From the NCBI RefSeq assembly GCF_040907265.1, contig NZ_JBFOHP010000002.1, forward strand, positions 2,752,501-2,816,500: DNA of 64,000 nucleotides. Reading direction: 5' to 3'. The position numbers and the translations under genes were made by a program. Origin of the DNA: Streptomyces sclerotialus (GTDB taxonomy: Bacteria > Actinomycetota > Actinomycetes > Streptomycetales > Streptomycetaceae). Below the pieces are notes generated by a model. The model saw only the letters and a list, made by a program, of their open reading frames with translations, searched no databases and had not been told where the DNA came from. This document shows positions 44,227-52,307 of this stretch, in pieces (the first letter of the stretch is position 1; every line of letters starts with the position of its first letter).

Positions 44227-45585
44227 ATGAGACGCATACGTACCAGGCTCCTCGTCCTCGGGGCCGCGCTGACCACCGCGCTCCCTCTTGCCCTGACCGC
44301 CCCGGCGGCCGCCCGCGACCAGGCTCCGGACACGGGCCCGTCCCCGGTGGCCGCGGGCCCGTCCCCGGTGGCCCTGAGCACGTCCCCGGTGGCCGTGGAG
44401 GAGCAGCGGCTCGCCCTGGAGGCGCCGCGGGAGATCCTGCGGCGCAGCGGTTTCGATGACGCCGGGCCGGAGTTCACCAGGGGGCTGGCCGCGACCCGGT
44501 CGTACGGGGCGGCGAAACGGTACGTCGCACGGGCCGGGCAGGAGCTGTGGGAACGGGCCGTGGACCGGGTCCAGGGGCGCGGCCCGGCGGGCGGGGACCT
44601 CAGCCGGGACGACGACCGACCGCTGTACTGGGCGCGGCTGGAGATGACCCGTGCGCTCCGGGAATGGCAGCCGTCCTTCGGACTCTCCGACGGGCGGCGC
44701 ACCGCACTGTCCGGGACGCTGGAGCGCGCCTCCCGGGGCGAGGACTCGATCGGCCTGCCGGCGGGCCGGCGCGTCACACGCGTCCTCGTCACCGGCTTCG
44801 ACCCGTTCCAACTGGACGCCGACCCGCGGCGCAGCAACCCTTCGGGCGCCGCGGCGCTCGCGCTGGACGGCACGACGGTGCGCACCGCTTCGGGGCGCAC
44901 CGTACGCATCGAGACGGCGGTCTTCCCGGTCCGCTGGTCGGACTTCGCGGCGGGGACCGTGGAACACACGCTGCTGCCGCACTTCCGGCCCGGACCGCGC
45001 CAGGTCGATCTCTTCACCACGATCAGCCAGGGCAGGCCCGGCCGCTTCGACGTGGAGCGCACCAACGGGGCCTGGCGGGGCGGCTACCCGGACAACGCGC
45101 GGGAGTCGCGTACGGAGACGGTACCCGTCCCGGACGGTGTACCGACGGTCCGGCCGCAGCCCCAGTGGACGCGCACGACGCTGCCGTACGAGGCGCTCAC
45201 GGGCGACGCGACCGGCCCGTACCCGGTGCACGACAACACGGAGGTCACCGAGATCCCGGCGGGCGGCACCGAGCCGGTGAAGCGTCCGGACGGACCGACC
45301 CCGGGCTCCACGGCACGCGCGGGCGGGGGCGGCGACTACCTCTCCAACGAGATCGCCTACCGGGCGACGCTGCTGCGGGACGCGGTGGACCGGTCCCTGT
45401 CCGGCGGTCATCTGCACACGCCGGTACTGGAGTTCGCCCCCGGCAACACCGACCCGGCCACCGGCACCGTCACCGACCCCACCTTCGTCCGCAACCGGCT
45501 GGCCATCGTCGGCCAGGTACGGGAACTGGTGACGAAGGCCGCGTCGTGCCGGTTGTCAGTGGGCGGGTGCATGATGGGCAAATGA
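44227..45585 (+). CDS. Secreted C15-like (pyroglutamyl-peptidase-fold) protein, Cys to Ser
   Basis: A 452-residue exported protein. The signal peptide is residues 1-29 (cut after APAAA). A SPVA-containing repeat (about 39-57) and a helical domain (60-170) precede a peptidase C15-like domain from VLVTGFDPF at 187. Conserved parts are NPSG (204-207), the Glu of VERTNG (277) and GHLHTPV (His395/397). The catalytic Cys of the family is replaced: YLSNEIAYR has Ser373 where active enzymes have YLCN. It may be a non-canonical or inactive enzyme. Its ATG lies just after TTTACT; its stop overlaps the nitrilase-VanX start by 4 nt. Confidence 0.75.
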   Translation: MRRIRTRLLVLGAALTTALPLALTAPAAARDQAPDTGPSPVAAGPSPVALSTSPVAVEEQRLALEAPREILRRSGFDDAGPEFTRGLAATRSYGAAKRYVARAGQELWERAVDRVQGRGPAGGDLSRDDDRPLYWARLEMTRALREWQPSFGLSDGRRTALSGTLERASRGEDSIGLPAGRRVTRVLVTGFDPFQLDADPRRSNPSGAAALALDGTTVRTASGRTVRIETAVFPVRWSDFAAGTVEHTLLPHFRPGPRQVDLFTTISQGRPGRFDVERTNGAWRGGYPDNARESRTETVPVPDGVPTVRPQPQWTRTTLPYEALTGDATGPYPVHDNTEVTEIPAGGTEPVKRPDGPTPGSTARAGGGGDYLSNEIAYRATLLRDAVDRSLSGGHLHTPVLEFAPGNTDPATGTVTDPTFVRNRLAIVGQVRELVTKAASCRLSVGGCMMGK

Positions 45586-47057
45586 TCGTCGCAGCAGCGC
45601 AGTTCGCCCCCGTCCCGCTGGCCGCCGCCGCCAACGCGGCGCGGATGGCCGGGCTGGTCACCGAGGCCGCCGGGCGCGGTGCCGGCCTCGTCGTCTTCGC
45701 CGAACTGGCCCTGACGGGGTACGAGCTCGACGGTATCGCCGCCGAGCCCGGGCGGTTCGCGTTCGCCGCCGACGATCCGGCCCTCGCGCCGGTCACGGCA
45801 GCCTGCCGGGCGACGGGCACCGCTGCGGTGGTCAACTGCCCGGCGCCCGCGGCGGCCGGCGGCCTGGCCCTGACGTCGTACGTCTTCGGCCCGGACGGCG
45901 CGCTGCTGACCCGCTACGACAAGCGGCATCTGCACGGCCCGGAGAAAGCGGTCTTCACGCCGGGCCGTGCGGACGGCAGGTGCACGCTCGGCGGCCTCCG
46001 CATCGCCCTGGCCACCTGCTACGACACCGCGCACCCGGAGGTGTGGGAGCGGGCCGCGGCGGACGGCTGCGGGGTGCTGCTGGCGAGCGCCCTGCACGAC
46101 TCGGCGGCGCGGACCGAGGAGGTGTACGCGACGGCCGCCCGGAAGCACGGCCTGCACGTGGTGCTGGCCAATCATCCGGGCCCGGGAGATCCGGGCGGAC
46201 TGGGGAACCCGGGCGTCTCGGGGGCCCCGGGAGGCCCGGGAAACCCGGGCGGCTTGGGGAATACGGGTGGCCCGGGGAACTCGGACAGCCCGGGGAACCC
46301 GGACCGGCCGGGCATCGGCTGCGGGGGCAGCGGCGCCTGGTCACCGGACACCGGCCGGATCGCGGACGCGGGCGGCGGGACCGGACTCGCCCTCGCCGAC
46401 CTGCGGGAGCGGATCACGCTGATGTCGGACCCGGCGGTGGCGGCGGTGCCGGTCGTGGAGTGCGGTGAGCCGCTGCTCGACGTCCGGACGGCAGCGCCCG
46501 AGCTGCTGGTGTCGGAGATTCGCGAGGACTCCGACGGCGCCTTCGCCCATCTGCGGGAGGGCGTGGTGGACCGCCTGCTGCGCGCCCAGGCGGCACTGCC
46601 CGACGGCCTGCGGCTGCGGGTGGCGGAGGGGTACCGCCCGCCGGCCCTGCAGCGCCGCTACTTCCAGGAGTACGCCGACGAGCTGCGGGCCGCACATCCG
46701 GAGTGGCCGCCCGCGCTTCTCCGGGACGCCACCAGCCGGTACGTCTCCCCGCCGGAGACAGCCCCGCACAGCGCGGGCAGCGCGGTGGACCTGCTGCTGG
46801 TCACGGCCGACGGCACGGAGCTGGACATGGGGACGCGCATCAACGCGGACCCCGAGGAGAGCGGCGGCGCGTGCTACACCCACGCCCCGGGGCTCACCCC
46901 CGAGGCCCGCACCCACCGCCGCATACTCGGCACGGCCCTCAGCGGCGCCGGCCTGGTCAACTACCCCACGGAGTGGTGGCACTGGTCCTACGGCGACCGC
47001 TACTGGGCCCTGATGACCGGTGCCCACCACTGCCGATACGGCCCGAAGGACCTGTAG
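45582..47057 (+). CDS. Nitrilase-superfamily/VanX dipeptidase fusion with collagen-like loop
   Basis: A 491-residue fusion. Residues 1-270 are a carbon-nitrogen hydrolase with Glu41 (FAELALTGYE), Lys114 (RYDKRHLHGPEK) and Cys146 (LATCYDTAHPE). Residues 285-491 are a D-Ala-D-Ala dipeptidase (M15D) with Arg352 (EGYRPP), His396/Asp403 (PHSAGSAVD) and EWWHW (464-468). A Gly-X-Y run (about 199-244) is inserted before CGGSGAWSPDTG in the nitrilase part. Met281 (46422) at SDPAVAAVPVVECGEPL could serve as an internal start for a free VanX. No signal peptide is seen. The ATGA overlap couples it to the C15-like gene. Confidence 0.85.
   Translation: MIVAAAQFAPVPLAAAANAARMAGLVTEAAGRGAGLVVFAELALTGYELDGIAAEPGRFAFAADDPALAPVTAACRATGTAAVVNCPAPAAAGGLALTSYVFGPDGALLTRYDKRHLHGPEKAVFTPGRADGRCTLGGLRIALATCYDTAHPEVWERAAADGCGVLLASALHDSAARTEEVYATAARKHGLHVVLANHPGPGDPGGLGNPGVSGAPGGPGNPGGLGNTGGPGNSDSPGNPDRPGIGCGGSGAWSPDTGRIADAGGGTGLALADLRERITLMSDPAVAAVPVVECGEPLLDVRTAAPELLVSEIREDSDGAFAHLREGVVDRLLRAQAALPDGLRLRVAEGYRPPALQRRYFQEYADELRAAHPEWPPALLRDATSRYVSPPETAPHSAGSAVDLLLVTADGTELDMGTRINADPEESGGACYTHAPGLTPEARTHRRILGTALSGAGLVNYPTEWWHWSYGDRYWALMTGAHHCRYGPKDL
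46176..46313 (+). repeat. In-frame collagen-like Gly-X-Y coding repeat
   Basis: About 46 codons rich in GGN-CCN-GGN and GGN-AAY-CCG triplets encode PGDPGGLGNP, then SGAPGGPGNP and GLGNTGGPGNS-type units. Family members lack this stretch; ordinary sequence resumes at GCGGSGAWSP. Confidence 0.8.
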
Positions 47058-47202
47058 CCCCCCCGCCGTGGGCATTCGTTCCGCAGGGCGAGGGGGTCCC
47101 TGCTCCTCAAGAGCTCGGGGGAGGGTGGGCACAGCGGAACCCCCCCGGCGGGCAGCCGGAGCGGTCACCCCAGCCCACCCACCAGGCGGCCCCGCCCTTC
47201 AC

Positions 47203-48153
47203 TCAGCCCTCCGGCAGCTCATCCTCCGTCGGATAAGACGGCTGCGCGCCGGTCTTCGTGACGGCGGCGGCGCCGACGCGCACGGCGTAGCGCGCGGCCG
47301 CAGCCAGTGACTCCCCCCGCGCCAGCCGCACCGCGAGCGCACCGGTGAACGCGTCACCCGCCCCCGTGGTGTCCACGGCCGTCACCTTCACCCCCGGTAC
47401 GACCGCTTCCCCGTCCGCGTCCAGGACGTACGCCCCGTCGCCCCCGAGGGTGACGACGACCGAGCGGGCGCCGAGTTCGCGCAGCGCACGGGCCCATTCC
47501 GCCGGCCCGCCGGCCCCCGCACCGGAGATCCGGCGCGCCTCGTGCTCGTTGACCACCAGCGGGTCGGCCGCGGCGAGCAGGCCGGGGGCGAGGCTCTCGG
47601 GCGCCGGGGAGGGGTTGAGGACGACCCGGGTGCCGGCCTCACCCGCCGCGGCGGCCGCGGCCTCCACGGACTCCATCGGGATCTCCAGCTGGAGGGAGAC
47701 CACGGCGGCGCCCGCGATCACCTTGTGGGCAGCGGCGATGTCCTCCGGGGTGAGGGCCGCGTTGGCGCCGAGCGAGACGACGATGCTGTTGTCACCGTCC
47801 GCGCCCACGATGATCATCGCGGTGCCGGTGCGGGCCTCCGGGTCGGCGATGACGTGCGTGACGTCGGTGCCGACCGCGCGCTGCGCGTTCAGCAGCAGCT
47901 CGCCGTAGGCGTCGCCGCCGATCCGCGCCAGCAGGGCCACCCGGCCGCCGAGCCGGGCGGCGGCGGCTGCCTGGTTGGCGCCCTTGCCGCCCGCCGACTC
48001 GACCAGATCCGTACCGAGCACGGTCTCGCCCGCGTCCGGCCGCCGGTCCACCCGGACCGTCAGGTCGGCGTTGGCAGAGCCCACCACCAGCACGTCGTAG
48101 TCGTAGTCGTCCCTGTGGTCGTCGTTGTGTGCGTCCACGTCCGCCGTTTCCAT
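47203..48153 (-). CDS. rbsK: Ribokinase
   Basis: A 316-residue PfkB-fold kinase that phosphorylates ribose. The N-terminal motif is VVGSANADLTVRVDRRPDAGETV, followed by GGKGANQAAAAARLG; the ATP and catalytic segment is DTTGAGDAFTGAL. A Glu/Asp-rich N-terminal 20 residues precede the core. The ribosome site before the ATG is weak. It is the last gene of the ribose operon, 291 bp behind rbsB, a gap that holds 11 tandem 23-bp repeats. Confidence 0.93.
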   Translation of the reverse strand: METADVDAHNDDHRDDYDYDVLVVGSANADLTVRVDRRPDAGETVLGTDLVESAGGKGANQAAAAARLGGRVALLARIGGDAYGELLLNAQRAVGTDVTHVIADPEARTGTAMIIVGADGDNSIVVSLGANAALTPEDIAAAHKVIAGAAVVSLQLEIPMESVEAAAAAAGEAGTRVVLNPSPAPESLAPGLLAAADPLVVNEHEARRISGAGAGGPAEWARALRELGARSVVVTLGGDGAYVLDADGEAVVPGVKVTAVDTTGAGDAFTGALAVRLARGESLAAAARYAVRVGAAAVTKTGAQPSYPTEDELPEG

Positions 48154-48206
48154 TCTTCGTTCACTGCCGGGCGGCGGTCTGCCGCCGCCCATGGTCCTGC
48201 TGCCGC

Positions 48207-48459
48207 GCCACGGTCATCCGTCGTACCGCGCCACGGTCATCCGTCGTGCGGCGCTACCGCCACCCGCCGTACCGCGCCGCAGCCATCCTTCGTACTGCGC
48301 CACGGCCACCTGTCATACCGAGCCACGGCCACCCGCCGCCCGGAGCCACGGCCACCCGCCGTCCCGAGCCACGGCCACCCGTCGTACCGCGCCACGGTCA
48401 TCCGTCGTCCCGAGCCACGGCCACCCGTCGTACCGCGCCACGGTCATCCGTCGTACCGC
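48207..48459. repeat. Eleven 23-bp tandem repeats spanning the rbsB stop
   Basis: Eleven units of exactly 23 bp run without gaps from 48207 to 48459 (starts at 48207, 48230, 48253 and so on). The consensus is gccacggtcatccgtcgtaccgc with some variation. The last unit contains the rbsB stop codon (48444-48446) and its final codons; the others look like copies of this gene end. Confidence 0.92.
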
Positions 48460-49388
48460 GCCGCGTTCTTGGCGGTCACCAGCACCACCGGCACCTTGAT
48501 CTGCTTCGGCAGCGGCTGGTGCCGGGCGGCCTTGAGCCCCCAGTCCACGGCCAGCTTGCCGAGCAGCTTCGGCTGTTGCGCGACGGTTGCCGTCAGGGTC
48601 CCATTCCGTACCGCTTCGACACCTTCCGGCGTGCCGTCGAAACCGACGACCTTCACGGCCTTGCCCGACTTGGCCCCGAGCGCCTTCGCCGCGCCGAGTC
48701 CCATCTCGTCGTTGGCGGCGAAGATCCCGCCGATGTCGTGGTGGGCCTGCAACATGTTGGCCGTCACGTCCATCGCCTTGGCGCGGTCGAAGTCGGCGGG
48801 CTGCCGGGCGACGACCTCGATGCCGGGGTACTTCTTGATGCCTTCCTCGAAGCCCTGGCCGCGTTCGCGCGCCGCCGAGGTGCCCGCCTGGCCTTCGAGG
48901 AACGCCACCTTGCCCTTGCCGCCGAGCGATTCGGCGAGCGTCTTCGCGGCGAGCCGGCCGCCCGCGACGTTGTCGGAGGCGATGGTGGAGCCGACCTTGC
49001 CGCCGTTGACGCCGCGGTCGAAGGCGATGACGGGGACGTCGGCGCGGTTGGCGACGCCGACGGCCGGTACGGCGGCGTCGGAGTCGACCGGGTTGATGAT
49101 CGCGGCCTTGACGTCCTGGCTGGTGAACGTCTCCATCTGATTGATCTGCTGGGTGGGGTCGTTCTGCGCGTCGGTGATGTTGATCTTCACCCCGCGTGCG
49201 TCGGCCTCCGCCTGCGCGCCTGCCTTGATGCCCACGAAGAACGGGTTGTTCAGGGTGGACAGGGCGAGACCGAGATCGGTGTCCCCGCCCCGGTCGCAGC
49301 CACTGAGGGCGAAGGCGGCCAGCACGGCCCCCACCACCCCGAACGCTCCAATGCGCCGCTGCGGCCCCGCCATGCCACGCCCACTCAT
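48444..49388 (-). CDS. rbsB: Ribose-type ABC transporter, substrate-binding lipoprotein
   Basis: A 314-residue periplasmic-binding-protein homologue. A signal peptide with lipobox AFALSGC ends at Cys31. The mature fold has LALSTLNNPFFVGIKAG, QINQMETFTSQDVKAAIINPVDSDA, VIAFDRGVNGGKVGSTIASDN, IGGIFAANDEMGLGA and VVGFDGTPEGVEAV, the RbsB/LacI-type ligand pocket. It captures ribose or a similar pentose at the cell surface and passes it to RbsC. GGAGG lies 13 nt before the ATG, and a 4-codon ATG frame between them ends on the ATGA of the start. The C-terminus AARYDG is part of the repeat array. Confidence 0.92.
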   Translation of the reverse strand: MSGRGMAGPQRRIGAFGVVGAVLAAFALSGCDRGGDTDLGLALSTLNNPFFVGIKAGAQAEADARGVKINITDAQNDPTQQINQMETFTSQDVKAAIINPVDSDAAVPAVGVANRADVPVIAFDRGVNGGKVGSTIASDNVAGGRLAAKTLAESLGGKGKVAFLEGQAGTSAARERGQGFEEGIKKYPGIEVVARQPADFDRAKAMDVTANMLQAHHDIGGIFAANDEMGLGAAKALGAKSGKAVKVVGFDGTPEGVEAVRNGTLTATVAQQPKLLGKLAVDWGLKAARHQPLPKQIKVPVVLVTAKNAARYDG

Positions 49389-49404
49389 GATGCCGCCATG
49401 CCTC

Positions 49405-49449
49405 CTCACCGCACGCCCCCTCACCGCACGCCCCCTCACCGCGCGCTCC
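49405..49449. repeat. Three 15-bp repeats across the rbsC stop codon
   Basis: Two identical ctcaccgcacgcccc units (49405-49419, 49420-49434) and a third with two changes (49435-49449). The third holds the rbsC stop (49436-49438) and its last codons. Confidence 0.85.
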
Positions 49450-50443
49450 GCCGCCGCAGCGTGTCCAGCAGCACCGCGAGGGCGATGACCAGGCCGGTGG
49501 CGACCTGCTGCCAGAACGCCGAGACGCTCAGCAGGTTCAGGCCGTTGCGCAGCACCGCGAGGATCAGCGCGCCGATGAGCGTGCCGGACGCCTTGCCGGA
49601 GCCGCCGGAGAGGCTGGCGCCGCCGATCACGACGGCCGCGATGGCGTCCAGCTCGTACCCGGTGGCGGCCTGCGGCTGCGCGGAGGTGAGCCGGGCCGCC
49701 AGCACGATGCCGGCCACCGCGGCGAACAGCCCGGACAGCGCGTAGATGACCAGCTTGCGGCGCTTGACGTGGATGCCGGAGAGCCGCGCAGCCTCCTCGT
49801 TGCCGCCGATGGCGAACATCGCGCGCCCGGTGTACGTACGGGCCAGGATCAGCGCCGCGATCAGCCCCATCACGATCATGACGAGGACCGGTACCGGCAG
49901 CCAGCCGCCGAGGGTGTCGCCGAGCTTGCTGACCGAAGCGGGGAACGCGATCGGCGAGCCGCCGGATATCACCAGCGCGAGGCCGCGGCCGACCGACAGC
50001 ATGGCGAGCGTCGCGATGAAGGCGGGCAGCTTGCCGTACGCGACGAGCGCACCGGACACCAGACCGGCCGCGGCGCCGACCGCGAGGCCGAGCAGTACGG
50101 CGACGAACACCGGCAGGCCCTCGGTGGTGGCGGCCCAGGCGACGACCGTGGCCGACAGCGCGGCGACCGAGCCGACCGACAGGTCGATGCCGGCCGAGAC
50201 GATCACGAAGGTGACGGCGAAGGCCAGGATCGCGGTGACGGAGGCCTGCACGCCGACGTTGAGGAGGTTCTGCCCGTTCAGGAAGTCCCCGGAGAGCGCC
50301 GCCATCACCACGACCAGAACGATGAGGCCGCCCAGCGGCCCGTTCCGCAGCACCGCACGGGAGAACCACGGCCCGAAGCCGTCCCTCGCCGGAGCCTCGC
50401 CCACCGCCTCGGCAGCAGCCCCCGTCTTCACCTCAGCGGACAT
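49436..50443 (-). CDS. rbsC: Ribose-type ABC transporter permease
   Basis: A 335-residue inner-membrane permease of the AraH/RbsC family, about nine to ten segments. The signature FVIVSAGIDLSVGSVAALSATV near residue 90 and GGNEEAARLSGIHVKRRKLVIYALSG (coupling loop) are clear. A soluble N-terminus of about 25 residues precedes the first helix. It works with RbsA (ATPase) and RbsB. The ATG lies inside the end of rbsA (11-bp overlap) and has GAGGG upstream. Confidence 0.93.
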   Translation of the reverse strand: MSAEVKTGAAAEAVGEAPARDGFGPWFSRAVLRNGPLGGLIVLVVVMAALSGDFLNGQNLLNVGVQASVTAILAFAVTFVIVSAGIDLSVGSVAALSATVVAWAATTEGLPVFVAVLLGLAVGAAAGLVSGALVAYGKLPAFIATLAMLSVGRGLALVISGGSPIAFPASVSKLGDTLGGWLPVPVLVMIVMGLIAALILARTYTGRAMFAIGGNEEAARLSGIHVKRRKLVIYALSGLFAAVAGIVLAARLTSAQPQAATGYELDAIAAVVIGGASLSGGSGKASGTLIGALILAVLRNGLNLLSVSAFWQQVATGLVIALAVLLDTLRRRSAR

Positions 50444-52307
50444 CGAAGCCCTCCCTCGCGCTCTCGCCGTTGCCGTTGTTCGCCTCGCCGCCCGACCCAT
50501 CACGCGTCGCGCCGCCGTGCGCCGAGCCACCGTGCGTGGTGCCGCCCTGCACCGTGTCGTCCTGCGCCGTGCCGTCCTGCGTGGTGCCGCCCTGCGCCGA
50601 GCCGCCGTGCGCCGAACCGCCGTGCGTGGTACCGCCCTGCGCCGTGTCGTCCTGCGCCGTGCCGTCGTACCTCGCGCTTCCGGGGGCGGCCTGGAGCGCC
50701 AGTTCCATCACCGCGTCCTGGGTGGCCTCGGCCGCCGACAGCTCGCCGGCCAGCCGGCCCTGGGACATCACCAGCACCCGGTCGCTCATGCCGAGCACCT
50801 CCGGCAGATCGCTGGAGATCATCAGGACCGCCCGGCCGGACGCGGTCAGTTCGTTGATGAGCCGGTAGATCTCGACCTTCGCGCCGACGTCGATGCCGCG
50901 CGTCGGCTCGTCGAGGATCAGCAGCCGGGCGTCGGTCAGCAGCCACTTACCGATGACGATCTTCTGCTGGTTACCGCCGGAGAGGGTGCGGGTGCGCTGC
51001 CCCAGACCACTCATCCGTACCTTCAACCGGCCCGCCACCCGGGCCGCTTCGCGCCGCTGCGCGCCACGGTCCACCAGGCCGCGCCGGGTGTCGCGGTCCA
51101 GCCGGGCGAGGGTGAGGTTGTCCTGCAGCGACGCGTCCAGGACCAGGCCCTGGCCCTTGCGGTCCTCGGGCACCAGGCCGAGCCCGGCCCGCATTGCGGC
51201 ACGCACGTCACCGCGGGCCAGCTCCTTGCCGTCGATCTCGACCGTGCCCGCGTCGTACGCGTCCACGCCGAAGACCGCCCGGGCGACCTCGGTACGGCCC
51301 GCGCCCACCAGCCCGGCGAGTCCGACGACCTCCCCGGCCCGCACCTCGAAACCGATGTCCTGGAACACCGGCCCGCCCCGGGGCCCGGTACGGGACAGCC
51401 CGCGTACCCGGAGCAGCGGCGCGCCCGGCTCCTCGGGGCGCTCGCGCGGGTACTGCTCGGCGATGTCCCGGCCCACCATCAGCCGGATCAGCTCGTCCTC
51501 GTCGGTCGAGGCGGGCACCTCGGCCACCGAGCGGCCGTCGCGCAGCACGGTGACCCGGTCGCCGAGCGCGCCGATCTCTTCCAGGTGGTGGGTGATGAAG
51601 AGGATGCCGACGCCGGCTTCGCGCAGCTCGCGGACGAGCCCGAAGAGCGTCGCCACCTCCTCGGAGGTGAGCACGGCGGTCGGCTCATCCATGATCAGGA
51701 TGCGCGCTTCCAGGCTCAGCGCCTTGGCGATCTCGACCATCTGGAGCCGGGCGATGCCCAGTTCGGCGACGGGCATGTTCGGGGAGACGTCCAGCCGTAC
51801 CCGCTCCAGCAGTTCGGCGGCACGGGCCCGCATGGTCTTCTTGTCGACCAGGCCGAGCACGGTGCGCGGCTGCCGGCCGAGGAAGATGTTCTCGGCGACG
51901 GTGAGGCCGGGGACCAGGTTGAACTCCTGGTGGATGGTGGCGATGCCGAGCCGTTCGGCGTCCTGCGCGGACCGGATGTGCACCTCGCGCAGCCCGTCAC
52001 CACTGTCGCCGCTGCCACCGCTGTCGCCGCCGCCACCGCTGCCACCGTTGTCGCTGCTGCCACCGTTGTCACCGGAGCGGCGGGCGTCGGCCAGGATGCG
52101 GCCGCCGTCCGGGCGGTGGGCGCCGGAGAGCACCTTGATCAAGGTGCTCTTGCCCGCGCCGTTCTCGCCGAGGAGCACGTGCACCTCGCCGGCGCGCAGA
52201 CTCATGTCCACGCCGTCCAGGGCCCGCACTCCGGGGAACGACTTCGTCACCCCCTCCACGCGCAGCAGTTCGCGGCCGCCCGGCACATCGTCTTCGACGC
52301 CGGTCAT
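50433..52307 (-). CDS. rbsA: Ribose-type ABC transporter, duplicated ATPase
   Basis: A 624-residue double ATPase; usual RbsA proteins have about 500. The first nucleotide domain has [29 protein letters not shown] and [10 protein letters not shown]; the second has [42 protein letters not shown] and [11 protein letters not shown]. Two insertions explain the extra length: 27 residues of Ser, Gly, Asp and Asn (from 51996-52076) before the Q-loop of the first domain, and a C-terminal tail with 11 pentapeptide units such as TTHGG and SAHGG. The start overlaps the rbsR stop by 4 nt. Confidence 0.92.
   Translation of the reverse strand: MTGVEDDVPGGRELLRVEGVTKSFPGVRALDGVDMSLRAGEVHVLLGENGAGKSTLIKVLSGAHRPDGGRILADARRSGDNGGSSDNGGSGGGGDSGGSGDSGDGLREVHIRSAQDAERLGIATIHQEFNLVPGLTVAENIFLGRQPRTVLGLVDKKTMRARAAELLERVRLDVSPNMPVAELGIARLQMVEIAKALSLEARILIMDEPTAVLTSEEVATLFGLVRELREAGVGILFITHHLEEIGALGDRVTVLRDGRSVAEVPASTDEDELIRLMVGRDIAEQYPRERPEEPGAPLLRVRGLSRTGPRGGPVFQDIGFEVRAGEVVGLAGLVGAGRTEVARAVFGVDAYDAGTVEIDGKELARGDVRAAMRAGLGLVPEDRKGQGLVLDASLQDNLTLARLDRDTRRGLVDRGAQRREAARVAGRLKVRMSGLGQRTRTLSGGNQQKIVIGKWLLTDARLLILDEPTRGIDVGAKVEIYRLINELTASGRAVLMISSDLPEVLGMSDRVLVMSQGRLAGELSAAEATQDAVMELALQAAPGSARYDGTAQDDTAQGGTTHGGSAHGGSAQGGTTQDGTAQDDTVQGGTTHGGSAHGGATRDGSGGEANNGNGESAREGFDVR
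50496..50660 (-). repeat. Eleven in-frame 15-bp repeats in rbsA
   Basis: 165 bp encode eleven pentapeptides of the forms [25 protein letters not shown] and ATRDG, immediately after ARYDG. A higher-order order is visible: [20 protein letters not shown] recurs as [20 protein letters not shown]. Confidence 0.88.
51996..52076 (-). repeat. Gly/Ser/Asp/Asn-coding low-complexity insertion in rbsA
   Basis: 81 bp encode [18 protein letters not shown] and then SGGSGD-type units, an in-frame loop expansion between Walker A and the Q-loop of the first ATPase domain. Confidence 0.75.

Noticed and set aside
43117..45585. An 822-codon open frame joining aldose epimerase to the C15-like protein
   Set aside because: After codon 215 the frame is the wrong reading of the epimerase gene (Arg/Pro-rich), due to the C7 slip. 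The C15-like gene has its own ATG and signal peptide at 44227.
45582..47057. Vancomycin resistance cluster
   Set aside because: The VanX-like part lacks neighbouring VanH, VanA and VanRS, so a dipeptide-recycling role is more likely.
48207..48459. CRISPR array
   Set aside because: The units are contiguous 23-bp copies with no spacers, and no cas genes exist in the window.
48129..49745. Long plus-strand frames through the 23-bp repeats
   Set aside because: They are antisense to rbsB and rbsC and their repeat-coded peptide (RRTAPRS-type) simply reflects the array.
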